A stretch of 64,000 bases of DNA from Sulfurimonas sp. HSL3-7 (GTDB taxonomy: Bacteria > Campylobacterota > Campylobacteria > Campylobacterales > Sulfurimonadaceae), in the NCBI RefSeq assembly GCF_039645985.1, contig NZ_CP147919.1, positions 558,001 through 622,000 on the forward strand, given 5' to 3'. The notes beneath the pieces were generated by a model. That model did no database searches and was not told the origin of the DNA. It worked only from the letters and a program-made list of their open reading frames with translations. Each line of letters opens with the position of its first letter. The stretch's first letter is position 1. The position numbers were made by a program, and so were the translations under genes. Shown one piece after another: positions 8,245 through 16,910 of this stretch.

Positions 8245-8937
8245 TTGAATAGAACCTGCATTGTGATTCCTGTCTATAACAACCCGGCAACGATCGAAGG
8301 TGTCGTCTATGAAGCGCTTAAAACCAAAAGTACCGTCATCGTCGTTGATGATGGTTCAGACCCCTCTGTCTTGTTGAATATTGATGAAGATGAAGCGCTT
8401 ATCCTGATCCGCCACACCGGGAACAAAGGCAAGGGCGAAGCGATATTGACGGGCGGGAAAATGGCCAAAGAGCTCGGTTTCGGCTCTTTTTTTGTGGTGG
8501 ACGGCGACGGGCAGCACTACCCGCATGAGATCAGTAACTTTGTCGGTAAAGACCTGGAAAAATGTATTGTGGTCGGATGCCGCCGATTTTCAGAAAATGT
8601 ACCGGGTTCCTCAAAGTTCGGACGCCGTTTTAGCAACTTTTGGATCTGGACTGAAACCGGACTCAGTCTAGACGACACCCAGTCGGGGTTTCGCTCGTAC
8701 CCGGTATCCATTTTGGCACTGCCGATCGAGAAACGGCGTTATGATTTTGAGATAGAAGTGCTGGTAAGGCACGCGTGGAGCGGCGGCTGTATCGAAGAGG
8801 TGGAGATAGAGGTCCATTACCCTAAAGCAGAAGAGCGTGTCAGCCATTTTAATGTCCTTAAAGATAATGCCCGTCTAAGCATGCTGCATTCGAGACTCTT
8901 CTTCAAACATCTACTGCGATTAATAGGCATAAAATAG
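8245..8937 (+). CDS. Family 2 glycosyltransferase (dolichyl-phosphate mannosyltransferase-like)
   Basis: 230 residues from TTG 8245, chosen because AAAGGG (8231-8236) lies 8 bases upstream and a TATAAT sits between it and the alternative ATG 8203. The GT-A fold is shown by TCIVIPVYNN at the N-terminus, VVDDGSDP (nucleotide-binding Asp pair) and DGDGQH (the DXD-like metal site). There are no transmembrane helices. APE clusters carry a glycosyltransferase, often fused to the LpxL-like acyltransferase; here the two are separate genes on opposite strands. It probably adds a sugar during building of the lipid anchor. Confidence 0.82.
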   Translation: MNRTCIVIPVYNNPATIEGVVYEALKTKSTVIVVDDGSDPSVLLNIDEDEALILIRHTGNKGKGEAILTGGKMAKELGFGSFFVVDGDGQHYPHEISNFVGKDLEKCIVVGCRRFSENVPGSSKFGRRFSNFWIWTETGLSLDDTQSGFRSYPVSILALPIEKRRYDFEIEVLVRHAWSGGCIEEVEIEVHYPKAEERVSHFNVLKDNARLSMLHSRLFFKHLLRLIGIK

Positions 8938-9042
8938 AGCTCATTTAGAGCCCCTCTTCAGTCGATATATGAGGTTGAAGTGCTAAAATACAAAAAAATA
9001 TTTACGGCTGTTCCTTTCATAACAGTTCATTTGGGAAAATAG

Positions 9043-10563
9043 ATGTCAACTAAAATCAATGCGCAACATGTCAATTATGAAGACCTCTGTCATGCAGAAC
9101 GTGTGGAAGTCAGTAACGATGAGGCTTTTCGTAAGAAGATAGCTGATTCGCACCAGTTTTTGCTCGACGAGATCTCTACGGGTAAACCGATCTATGGTGT
9201 GACAACAGGCTATGGTGAGGCCGGGACCAACTATTCGGCGTTTGAGCAGGCGAAAGAGCTGCAGAAGAACCTCTTCCGTTTTCACGGATGCGGCGTCGGC
9301 GAGATGCTCTCGCATGATGAGTGCAAGCGTATTTTGTTGATCCGTCTGACCAGCCTTTCAAAAGGGTATTCCGGTATTACGGCAAATCTGCTTGAGCGTA
9401 TGGCCTATTTTTTCAACAATGATATCATCCCGGTCATCCCTGCACAGGGATCCGTCGGGGCGAGCGGCGACCTGACGCCTCTCTCTTACATCGCGGCGGC
9501 GATCGTCGGCGAGCGCGAGGTCTACTACAAGGGTGAGATCCGCAGCAGTGCCGATGTCTATAAAGAGCTTGACATCGAGCCGTATGAGCTGGAGCCGAAA
9601 GAGGCGCTGGCCATCATGAACGGTACGGCGGCAATGAGCGGTATCGCCATCATTGCGATGCAGAAGTTCGAGAACTGGATGCACGCATATGAGAGCTTTA
9701 TCGCCGGTCTGTTTGAAATGATGCATGCCGACGGGACACCGCTTCAGCCGCTTGTGCATGAAGTGAAACCGTTTGAGGGGCAGATCCGCTGTGCAGCACA
9801 ACTGGCGAAAAAACTTGAAGGCTCCGAGATCGTCCAGGCGCAGGATGAGCGTTATGAGAAGTTTTTTAAAGAGGATACCCTCTGTATCCAGGATAAGTAC
9901 TCTATCCGCTGTACACCGCAGGTCCTGGGTATTGTCTGGGACAACCTCGAGCTTTCTAAAAAATGGGTCGAGACGGAGTGCAACGCGGTCAACGACAACC
10001 CGATCATCGACGGTGAAGGTAAAAAGATCTACACCTCCGGTAACTTCTACGGCGGTTACGTTGCCCATGCGATGGACACGCTGAAGATCTGTTCCGCCAA
10101 TGCGGCCGATCTGCTTGACAAGCAGTTCTCGCTGCTTGTCGACCACAAATTCAACCGCGGTATCGGCGAGAATCTCAAGATCTCCGACAAACCGCACCAC
10201 CACGGTTTCAAAGCGATGCAGATCACGCTCAGCTCTCTCAGCGCCGATGTGATGATGAACATCATGCCGGCATCCGTCTTCTCCCGCCCGACGGAGTCGC
10301 TCAACCAGGATAAGGTGAGCATGGGGACCACTGCGGCGCTCAATTTCAAGCGCACGCTTCCAGATCTTGACAACATGCTTGCCATCGCCTTTATGGGGCT
10401 TGCTCAGGCGGTTGATATCCGCGGTCATGAAGGTATCTCGCCGCAACTGGAGAGTATCTATAAAAAGATCCGTTCGGTCATTCCGCCGTTGGTGGAAGAC
10501 CGCCGCATGGATATTGAGATCGAAAAAGTGGTTGAGATGATCACTAACGGAGAACTTTCGTAA
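9043..10563 (+). CDS. Aromatic amino acid ammonia-lyase (HAL/TAL/PAL family)
   Basis: 506 residues, the normal length for the MIO-containing lyase family. Ala140-Ser141-Gly142 in GSVGASGDLTPL would cyclise to the MIO cofactor, and Tyr51 in IYGVTTGYG is the catalytic Tyr. In flexirubin and related aryl polyene pathways a tyrosine ammonia-lyase supplies 4-coumaric acid as the starter. The substrate-selectivity pair appears to be Phe80-His81 (RFHGCGVG), which is neither Ser-His (histidine), His-Leu (tyrosine) nor Phe-Leu (phenylalanine). Histidine lyase is therefore not excluded, but no hut genes are nearby and the cluster supports an aromatic substrate. It overlaps the ketoreductase by one base. 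Confidence 0.85.
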   Translation: MSTKINAQHVNYEDLCHAERVEVSNDEAFRKKIADSHQFLLDEISTGKPIYGVTTGYGEAGTNYSAFEQAKELQKNLFRFHGCGVGEMLSHDECKRILLIRLTSLSKGYSGITANLLERMAYFFNNDIIPVIPAQGSVGASGDLTPLSYIAAAIVGEREVYYKGEIRSSADVYKELDIEPYELEPKEALAIMNGTAAMSGIAIIAMQKFENWMHAYESFIAGLFEMMHADGTPLQPLVHEVKPFEGQIRCAAQLAKKLEGSEIVQAQDERYEKFFKEDTLCIQDKYSIRCTPQVLGIVWDNLELSKKWVETECNAVNDNPIIDGEGKKIYTSGNFYGGYVAHAMDTLKICSANAADLLDKQFSLLVDHKFNRGIGENLKISDKPHHHGFKAMQITLSSLSADVMMNIMPASVFSRPTESLNQDKVSMGTTAALNFKRTLPDLDNMLAIAFMGLAQAVDIRGHEGISPQLESIYKKIRSVIPPLVEDRRMDIEIEKVVEMITNGELS

Positions 10564-11255
10564 TGCGCAAAGTCCTTGTAACGGGAGCAACCGGTGCTAT
10601 CGGCGAAGCGTGTGTCCGCGCCTTTGCGGATGCCGGCTACTTTGTCTATATACATTACCGTTCACAAGAGTCAAAAGCACAGGCTATTCTGGACGATATC
10701 AAAAACGGCGAGATCGTCTACTGTGACGTGCGTGACGGCGAGAGCGTCAAAAACGCTTTTGGCGGACTGGACCTTGATGTCCTGGTCAACAACTCCGGCA
10801 TTACCAAAGACAACCTCTTCTTCTGGATGAAAGATGAAGAGTGGGAAGATGTGATCGACACTAATCTTAACGGCATGTACCGTGTGACCAAAGCGGTGGT
10901 TGAGAAGATGATCGCCAAGAAAAACTGCGCGATCGTCAACGTCTCTTCTGTCTCGGGAATCGCCGGCAATCCGGGTCAGACCAACTACTCGGCGACGAAA
11001 GGGGGCATCATCGCTTTTACCAAGGCCTTAGCCCTGGAGCTTGGCCGCTACAAGATCCGCGTCAACTGCGTTGCACCGGGTCTGATAGAGTCGGAGATGA
11101 CCGAGGAGCTGCCGCTCAAAGAGCTCAAAAAAGGGATCCCTCTACGACGTATCGGAAAGCCTGAAGATGTTTCGGAAGTGGTACTTTTTCTGGCGGACAA
11201 GGCATCTTATATCACCGCTGAAACAATCAATATCAGCGGTGGAATGGTGAGATAG
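10563..11255 (+). CDS. fabG: 3-oxoacyl-ACP reductase (FabG-like ketoreductase)
   Basis: A 230-residue short-chain dehydrogenase with TGATGAIG (residues 7-14) for NADPH binding, NNSG at 76-79, a catalytic Ser near 129, and Tyr142/Lys146 in NYSATKGG. It reduces the 3-keto group after each condensation, ahead of DH1/DH2. It lies between the ammonia-lyase and KS3 with almost no spacing, which marks it as the dedicated APE ketoreductase (ApeQ-like) rather than the fatty acid enzyme. Confidence 0.88.
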   Translation: MRKVLVTGATGAIGEACVRAFADAGYFVYIHYRSQESKAQAILDDIKNGEIVYCDVRDGESVKNAFGGLDLDVLVNNSGITKDNLFFWMKDEEWEDVIDTNLNGMYRVTKAVVEKMIAKKNCAIVNVSSVSGIAGNPGQTNYSATKGGIIAFTKALALELGRYKIRVNCVAPGLIESEMTEELPLKELKKGIPLRRIGKPEDVSEVVLFLADKASYITAETINISGGMVR

Positions 11256-11258
11256 AAG

Positions 11259-12491
11259 ATGAAGATGCGTCGCGTAGTGATTACCGGTGTCGGAGTGCTT
11301 TCACCGCTGGGCAATGATATGGAGGCCCTCCAGGAAGGGCTGGAGTCGTCGAGAAGCGGTGTCGTGCACGTCGAATCGTGGTCGGAATATAGAGATTTCA
11401 AGACCCGCGTCTGCGGCCTTGTCGACTGGAACAACTACAAAGAGATCCCGCGTAAAAGCCGCCGTTCGATGGGACGCGTGGCGATCATGGCGGCCAAGAC
11501 GATGCTCGATGCCGTTGCCGATTCCGGTTTGAGCGAAGAGCAGATTTCCCATCCTCGAACCGGTATCTCTTTTGGTTCGACAATGGGTTCGGACGAGGCG
11601 CTTTTTGAGTCTATCGGTGAAATCAGCAAAAACATGACCTTTGTCGGCCAGAATTCGATGAGTTTTCTGCAGTTCATGAGCCATACGGTCGCAGCCAACA
11701 TCGCCGCGATGTTCAAGATACGCGGGCGTAACATTCCCGCCTGTTCGGCCTGTACCTCCTCGTCGATGGCGATCGGTATCGGGTACGAGAGCATCAAGTA
11801 CGGCATGAGCGACATCATGTTCGTCGGCGGTTCTGAGGAAGCCCACCCCTACAATGCGGGGATCTTTGAGATCATGGCGGCGACTTCGACAAAGTACAAC
11901 GACACCCCGGACCAGACCCCGCGCCCCTTCGACAGCGGCCGTGACGGTCTGGTAACAGCCGAGGGGGCCGGGACACTCGTCCTTGAGGAGTATGAGGCGG
12001 CCAAAGCCCGCGGTGCGAAGATCTACGGTGAGATCATCGGGTATGCGACTTCATGCGACGGCGAGCATATCACCACCCCGTCGAGCGCAGGTATGGAGCA
12101 GGTGATGCGGCTGGCGCTTGATGATGCGGGCATCACCCCGGACCAGGTGGGCTATATCAATGCCCATGCGACATCGACGCCGAAAGGCGACATTGCCGAG
12201 TCGCATGCGACCTATGCGGTCTTCGGCGACAAGACGCCGATCAGCAGCACCAAAGGGTACATGGGGCACATCCTCGGCGGCTGCGGGGTCGTCGAGTCGA
12301 TTATAGGGCTCATCAGCCTTAAAACAGGGCTGCTTCCGGCAAACAAGAATCTGGTGAAGGTGGACGAGACCTGTGCACCGCTGGATTACATTTTCGATCA
12401 CCGTTACGGTGATCATAATATCGTTATGAATAACAATTTTGCATTCGGTGGGATCAATACCTCACTAATCTTTAAAAAAATAGAGGAATAA
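11259..12491 (+). CDS. Beta-ketoacyl-ACP synthase, FabF-like (KS3)
   Basis: 410 residues, full FabF length. The catalytic Cys165 lies in ACSACTSSSMA, His303 in NAHATSTPKGD (Ala replaces the usual Gly after His) and His337 in KGYMGHILGG. It follows the ketoreductase by 3 bases and precedes ACP3 by 4. It corresponds to the elongating KS group (ApeO/ApeR-like) of APE clusters. ATG 11265, two codons in, is an alternative start; no strong ribosome-binding site separates them. Confidence 0.88.
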   Translation: MKMRRVVITGVGVLSPLGNDMEALQEGLESSRSGVVHVESWSEYRDFKTRVCGLVDWNNYKEIPRKSRRSMGRVAIMAAKTMLDAVADSGLSEEQISHPRTGISFGSTMGSDEALFESIGEISKNMTFVGQNSMSFLQFMSHTVAANIAAMFKIRGRNIPACSACTSSSMAIGIGYESIKYGMSDIMFVGGSEEAHPYNAGIFEIMAATSTKYNDTPDQTPRPFDSGRDGLVTAEGAGTLVLEEYEAAKARGAKIYGEIIGYATSCDGEHITTPSSAGMEQVMRLALDDAGITPDQVGYINAHATSTPKGDIAESHATYAVFGDKTPISSTKGYMGHILGGCGVVESIIGLISLKTGLLPANKNLVKVDETCAPLDYIFDHRYGDHNIVMNNNFAFGGINTSLIFKKIEE

Positions 12492-12495
12492 TTAG

Positions 12496-12735
12496 ATGAC
12501 AGAAGAGTTTGTTAGAGAGACGCTAAAGAAGGTTTTGATTGAAGAATTTGAGGTCGAAGAAGATGAGATCGTCGCAGGCGCAAACTTTTTTGAAGATCTG
12601 GATATGGACAGTCTCGATGCGATCGATCTCATCGTGATGATGGATAAAAAACTCAATATCGATCTTAAAGCGGAAGATGCGCAAAAGATCCGTACGATCG
12701 ACGAATTCGTCGCACTGATCATGACGCGGGGCTGA
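12496..12735 (+). CDS. Acyl carrier protein (ACP3)
   Basis: 79 residues, acidic, with DLDMDSLDAIDL; Ser39 is the predicted phosphopantetheine site. It resembles canonical AcpP more closely than ACP1 or ACP2 in length and motif. Its place between KS3 and the small membrane protein, with 4- and 7-base gaps, marks it as part of the pigment operon. Confidence 0.87.
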   Translation: MTEEFVRETLKKVLIEEFEVEEDEIVAGANFFEDLDMDSLDAIDLIVMMDKKLNIDLKAEDAQKIRTIDEFVALIMTRG

Positions 12736-12742
12736 TGCACCG

Positions 12743-13264
12743 ATGCTGCTGACGCTGCTCTATGTCCTTTTCATAGTAGTGGGTCTGCGTTTTTTCGAAC
12801 CCCATGTCGTGGGGATGGCACTCTTCGCTCTTGCCGCACCTTGGACGCTCTACGAGCTGATAAAAAACCGCTTTAAACATGTTCTGGTGCCCCTGGCGGC
12901 AACAGCCGCCGGTTTTCTGGTCTGGTTTCTGGACTCCGTACTTGTTTTCAAAATAGTGCCGGTTCTGATCACCTCGCTTTTCTTTGCCAAGTTCGCAGAG
13001 GCGGTGATCTTTAAAAGACCCTTTTTGGCTACAATGGTGCAGAAGACACCCAAAATGGTCTGGAGTGAAGAGAAACTGGCATTTATAGAGCGCTCGCACA
13101 GTTACTGGCTTGCGGTTACGGGGATCAACCTGCTGCTGCAGATCGCTGTCCTGTTTGCGTCGATGAAGATCTGGGCGCTCTACACAACGGTCGGCTGGTA
13201 TCTTCTTTTCGGCGGGGCTTTGGCTCTTCAGATACTTTACGGAAAGGTTCGCGGTGTCAAGTAA
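12743..13264 (+). CDS. COG4648-like integral membrane protein of APE cluster
   Basis: 173 residues with about five hydrophobic segments and a short polar loop (QKTPKMVWSEEKLAFIERSHSYW) in the middle. It matches the small membrane protein (COG4648 type, ApeG position) that recurs in aryl polyene loci next to the ACP and the PlsC-like acyltransferase. Its biochemical role is unknown. The 3' end overlaps the acyltransferase gene by 11 bases. Confidence 0.65.
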   Translation: MLLTLLYVLFIVVGLRFFEPHVVGMALFALAAPWTLYELIKNRFKHVLVPLAATAAGFLVWFLDSVLVFKIVPVLITSLFFAKFAEAVIFKRPFLATMVQKTPKMVWSEEKLAFIERSHSYWLAVTGINLLLQIAVLFASMKIWALYTTVGWYLLFGGALALQILYGKVRGVK

Positions 13265-13994
13265 ACTTCTGAGCGCCTATATCTACGGGCTTTTTATCTT
13301 CTGGATGCTTGTAGCGCTTCTCTTCGCCGTAAGCTTCACGCTGCCGGTCTGGCTTTTTGGCGGTGATCCGCGCTGGGCCTTTCAGGTCGTGGTCCGTTTT
13401 TTCTGGCGCCTCTTTCTGAAGACATCCCCGGTTATCGGGAAGGTTACGATCCACAACAGCCACAACCTCAATACCATCCAGCCGGCGGTCTATGTCGCTT
13501 CGCACCAATCCTCCATCGATTTTGTGCTTCTCGGCAGCATAATTGAGAACTTTGTGACCATCTCCAACCACCCCATCAGCGACCTGCCGATCTTTCTTAA
13601 GATACCGCGCCTAGTGGGCGTCTACTATATGGAGAAGCACAATCCGAACGCGGCGATCACGGTCTTTAACAAGCTCTCCAATGCTTTGCAACGCAATATC
13701 AATGTCTTTATTTTTCCCGAAGGGACACGCAACTACAGCGGCGAGCTGCTCCCTTTTCAAAAAGGGGCCTTTCGTCTCGCCGTGGACAATCAGCTTCCGC
13801 TCATTCCCGTTATCATCGACGGTACGGGAAAGATCGTCACGAAAGGCTCTAATGTGGCAAAGACATTGACACGGACCGATATAGATGTGACCTTTCTCGA
13901 TCCGCTCTATCCCGAAAAAGAGGAGAGCGTACGCTCTCTAATGCGCCGTGTCAAAGAGGCGATGCAGACCGAAGTAACAGAGAACTTTTCATGA
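13254..13994 (+). CDS. 1-acyl-glycerol-3-phosphate acyltransferase-like (PlsC family)
   Basis: 246 residues with an N-terminal membrane helix and both PlsC signatures: SHQSSIDFV (HX4D) and FPEGTRN. It transfers an acyl group to a lysophospholipid or similar lipid acceptor at the inner membrane. In APE clusters (ApeD position) it is thought to help build the lipid to which the polyene is joined. Start GTG 13254 lies inside the previous gene, and its TGA overlaps the LolA-like ATG (ATGA at 13991), showing tight translational coupling. Confidence 0.85.
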   Translation: MSSKLLSAYIYGLFIFWMLVALLFAVSFTLPVWLFGGDPRWAFQVVVRFFWRLFLKTSPVIGKVTIHNSHNLNTIQPAVYVASHQSSIDFVLLGSIIENFVTISNHPISDLPIFLKIPRLVGVYYMEKHNPNAAITVFNKLSNALQRNINVFIFPEGTRNYSGELLPFQKGAFRLAVDNQLPLIPVIIDGTGKIVTKGSNVAKTLTRTDIDVTFLDPLYPEKEESVRSLMRRVKEAMQTEVTENFS

Positions 13995-14479
13995 AGATAG
14001 CTGTTTTTCTTGTTTTATCAGCACTGATGCTTATCGCAGGGGGATACGACTTTGTAGAAGAGCGCTACGTTTACAGCATCGACAAGACCATGACGATGAA
14101 AGGCCATATTGATTTTGATGACAAGGGGATGCAGATCGACTACAGCGAGCCCGAAGTACGCCATATCGTCTATGACGGTCTCTATCTGGATGTGACGGAC
14201 AGCAAAGGTGTGCGTATTGAGCATCTCGACCTAAACGAACAGCCGATGATGAAGGTCTATATGGACTTTATCCATAAGCTCTACCGCAGCGATTACAAAG
14301 CCCTGCGCGAAAACTTCACGATCACGAGCAGTGCGACAGTGGTGAAGCTCGCACCGATTCCTCCGGTTGACAAGGTCGTCAAATCGGTCGAGGTGCACCG
14401 CGACAGAGCGATGCAACTGCAAAAAATCATGACCAAGATGAGTAACGGCGATGAGATTACGCTCCATATTGCCCAATAG
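13991..14479 (+). CDS. LolA-like periplasmic lipid carrier of APE cluster
   Basis: 162 residues with a signal peptide (MKIAVFLVLSALMLIAGG) and a beta-rich body consistent with the LolA/LolB open-barrel fold. LolA-like proteins are standard members of APE clusters (ApeL position) and probably ferry the hydrophobic polyene lipid across the periplasm. It overlaps PlsC by 4 bases and the MMPL exporter by 29, so extraction by the exporter and handover to this carrier are likely coupled. Sequence similarity to true LolA is weak, so the call rests partly on context. Confidence 0.68.
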   Translation: MKIAVFLVLSALMLIAGGYDFVEERYVYSIDKTMTMKGHIDFDDKGMQIDYSEPEVRHIVYDGLYLDVTDSKGVRIEHLDLNEQPMMKVYMDFIHKLYRSDYKALRENFTITSSATVVKLAPIPPVDKVVKSVEVHRDRAMQLQKIMTKMSNGDEITLHIAQ

Positions 14480-16589
14480 ACTCCATCTTTTCATCTACCT
14501 GGCGGTCATGCTGTCAGCCGGGCTGCTCTTTTCTCCGTCGCACTTCAGCACGGACATGCTCTCCATCTTTCCGCAAAACAGCTACACTGCGAAGCTTGAA
14601 GATGCCTCGAAACTCCAGTCGCTCAACCGGCTGATCATTATCTCAAAAGGAAGCGACGGGGCATCGAAAGAACGCATCGAAAAGATAGCGGACAAGTTGC
14701 AAAATCTGGATGCGGTTGATGAACTCTCTGTCAAAGTAGACAGCATCCATTCCCCTGCGGCAAAATATCTGCGTGAACATTACGCAGAACGTCTGGATAT
14801 AAACAGTTCAAGAGTCGATGCGCATTATATTCAAAAGAGACTCCTCTCCCTTTACGAAGAGATGCAGCGCTCTTTTCTTTTCAGCGGGCTCAACACGACC
14901 GATCCGCTGGCGCTCTTCAGCGACCCGATGCAGCGGGGAGGTATACAGACCAAAAACGGCATTGCGCTTTTCGAAGGTGAGAACTATATGCTCTCAGCGA
15001 TGTTGCGCATCAGCGTTGCCGACGTCGAGGGGGCGCAAAAGCTCTATGATGATGTGCATGCTGTTGTGGACAGTTACGGCAGTGACGTGACCGCCTTTGC
15101 ACCCCACTTCTTTACGGCGGAGAATTCGGCGAGGATCAAGAGCGAGGTCAACCTCATTATTACCGCGACGATGGTCCTTCTGCTGCTCTTCTACGCCTTT
15201 TCGCTGCGCGATTTCAAGGTCCTGCTGCTGACCTCGCTGGCACTGGGATCATCGCTGTTCGTCGGACTTGCCGCCGTCACCTTTTTCTTTAAGGAGGTCT
15301 CGATCTTCACCCTGGCTTTCGGCTCGGGGATCGCGATGATGGCGGTGGACTACTTTTTCCACTACTATTTTCACGGCTACTACACACGCAAAGAAAAGAG
15401 CCGAAAGAAGGTCTTTTACGCTTTTTTGACAACGGTGAGCGGTTTCGGGATTCTCTATTTTGCAGATTTTCCTCTGATCCGGCAGCTGGCGCTGTTCGGG
15501 ATGGCCTCCTTGGCATTTTCCTATTTTCAGTTCAGCTTTCTGTTTGCCTCGTGGCAGTTTGAACCCAAAGAGAAACGTATTCGGCTCCGGGCCCTCACGA
15601 AGGGATTTGTCAACGCTAAAATTGTGTTGGCTATCTCATTGGTTTTGCTTGGATTTTCCCTGGGGAACTTGCACTTCAGCGGTGACCTCCGTCAGCTGGA
15701 CTATCAAAATGACAAACTTCTGGCCCTGCAGGAAAAGATAAAGTCAGGAGCTTCTGAGGAACGTGCCGTTTTAGTCTACGCGAACTCTCTGGACGCACTG
15801 CTTTCCAAAATGGAAGCTGTTCAAAAAGAGGAGCCCTCTTTCCGCTCATTGGCGCAGGTAAACAGATCGCAAAAGGGGTTCACAGCATATCTGAAAAAAT
15901 TAGAAGAGATCGATTTTCAGGCCCTGCGAGATGAGATTGAACGTGCAGCAACAAAGATCGGTTTTCGCCCGGGAATATTTGGCCGTGCCTACTCTTTTGC
16001 AGAAGAGCTGCATTACGCCAAACCGGATCTGAACGTCGCGAAGGCTTTGGGATTTGAGACGCTGCATCTTGAAGACGGCAGATGGATGAGTCTGGCTTTC
16101 GTCAATGCATCGCAAAGTGGAAGACTCAGGTACGACAATGATCTCGTTCTATTGGAAGCTTCGACACTGCTGCAGAAAGGGGTGGAAGAGGTCCTGGAAC
16201 AGTTGCTCCTGATCGCTGTAATGACCTTTGGATTGATAACGCTTTTACTGGTGGTGCTGTTGAAAAAACGGGTTCTTGTCGCCATGAACTATGTTCTCTT
16301 CCCTCTGGGTATCATTGCTGCGGCGCTTGCCCTGATCGGTTCATTCTCCGTGATGCACCTCTTCGCCCTGATCATTGTGATGGTCGCCGCCATCGACTAC
16401 GGCATCTACATGAGCGATGTCCAGGATGAGACCGACGAGGCGATCTACTACGCCATGCTCACCACCTTCGCCGGGTTCGGCATCTTTGTCTTCAGCCATA
16501 TCGGTGCGTTGCACCATATCGGGCTGGTGATCGCGCTGGGGATCGCTTCGACTTTTATTTTGCAAACGCTGCAGAAACGTACGCTCTAG
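14451..16589 (+). CDS. MMPL/RND-family exporter
   Basis: 712 residues. An N-terminal helix is followed by a large periplasmic domain, then a bundle of five to six helices from about residue 235 (LIITATMVLLLLFYAF), a second periplasmic domain, and a second bundle from about 585. FGSGIAMMAVDYFFHYYF and VMVAAIDYGIYMSD are the paired TM4/TM10 regions with the proton-relay Asp residues of RND/MMPL proteins. This is the ApeM-type exporter that lifts the finished aryl polyene lipid from the inner membrane. It is the last gene of the operon. The 29-base overlap with the LolA-like gene is long, but no later start keeps the first helix. Confidence 0.85.
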   Translation: MRLRSILPNRLHLFIYLAVMLSAGLLFSPSHFSTDMLSIFPQNSYTAKLEDASKLQSLNRLIIISKGSDGASKERIEKIADKLQNLDAVDELSVKVDSIHSPAAKYLREHYAERLDINSSRVDAHYIQKRLLSLYEEMQRSFLFSGLNTTDPLALFSDPMQRGGIQTKNGIALFEGENYMLSAMLRISVADVEGAQKLYDDVHAVVDSYGSDVTAFAPHFFTAENSARIKSEVNLIITATMVLLLLFYAFSLRDFKVLLLTSLALGSSLFVGLAAVTFFFKEVSIFTLAFGSGIAMMAVDYFFHYYFHGYYTRKEKSRKKVFYAFLTTVSGFGILYFADFPLIRQLALFGMASLAFSYFQFSFLFASWQFEPKEKRIRLRALTKGFVNAKIVLAISLVLLGFSLGNLHFSGDLRQLDYQNDKLLALQEKIKSGASEERAVLVYANSLDALLSKMEAVQKEEPSFRSLAQVNRSQKGFTAYLKKLEEIDFQALRDEIERAATKIGFRPGIFGRAYSFAEELHYAKPDLNVAKALGFETLHLEDGRWMSLAFVNASQSGRLRYDNDLVLLEASTLLQKGVEEVLEQLLLIAVMTFGLITLLLVVLLKKRVLVAMNYVLFPLGIIAAALALIGSFSVMHLFALIIVMVAAIDYGIYMSDVQDETDEAIYYAMLTTFAGFGIFVFSHIGALHHIGLVIALGIASTFILQTLQKRTL

Positions 16590-16910
16590 CCTCTTTGGCA
16601 AAGATAACAAGTTCTTCAGTTAGGTACTACTAAACGCAAGATGCGACCAGAATGATGTTGTTAGATGCAGTGGGCCGGCTATGCAGTAGACAGTGGCCAG
16701 TAATCTCATATCGCAGACAGCGTAGATCAGGTTAAAAGTCTTGTTGAGGGTAACGATCTCTGTTGGGTTTTTGGGGTTGGTGTCTGTTGAGAGTTTGTCA
16801 AAAAACAGCCACACATAGAGAGGTATGCGTGACAGTAAGATATCCTTATGAACGTTACATTGGTCATTTCCAAGGCAGACTTGGTAATGACCATAATGGA
16901 TAGGTAACGA
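16590..16910. other. Intergenic region after the exporter
   Basis: A 321-base gap between convergent genes. No convincing terminator is seen. A 64-codon minus-strand frame (16620-16814) has no signal or family I recognise and looks fortuitous, although its composition is plausible for decayed coding DNA. Confidence 0.4.

Noticed and set aside
8938-8960. Terminator after the glycosyltransferase gene
   Set aside because: Only a 4-base stem (GCTC/GAGC) and no T-run; too weak.
16620-16814. 64-codon minus-strand frame after the exporter gene
   Set aside because: No ribosome-binding site, no recognised family and no operon partner. I see no support beyond the open frame.
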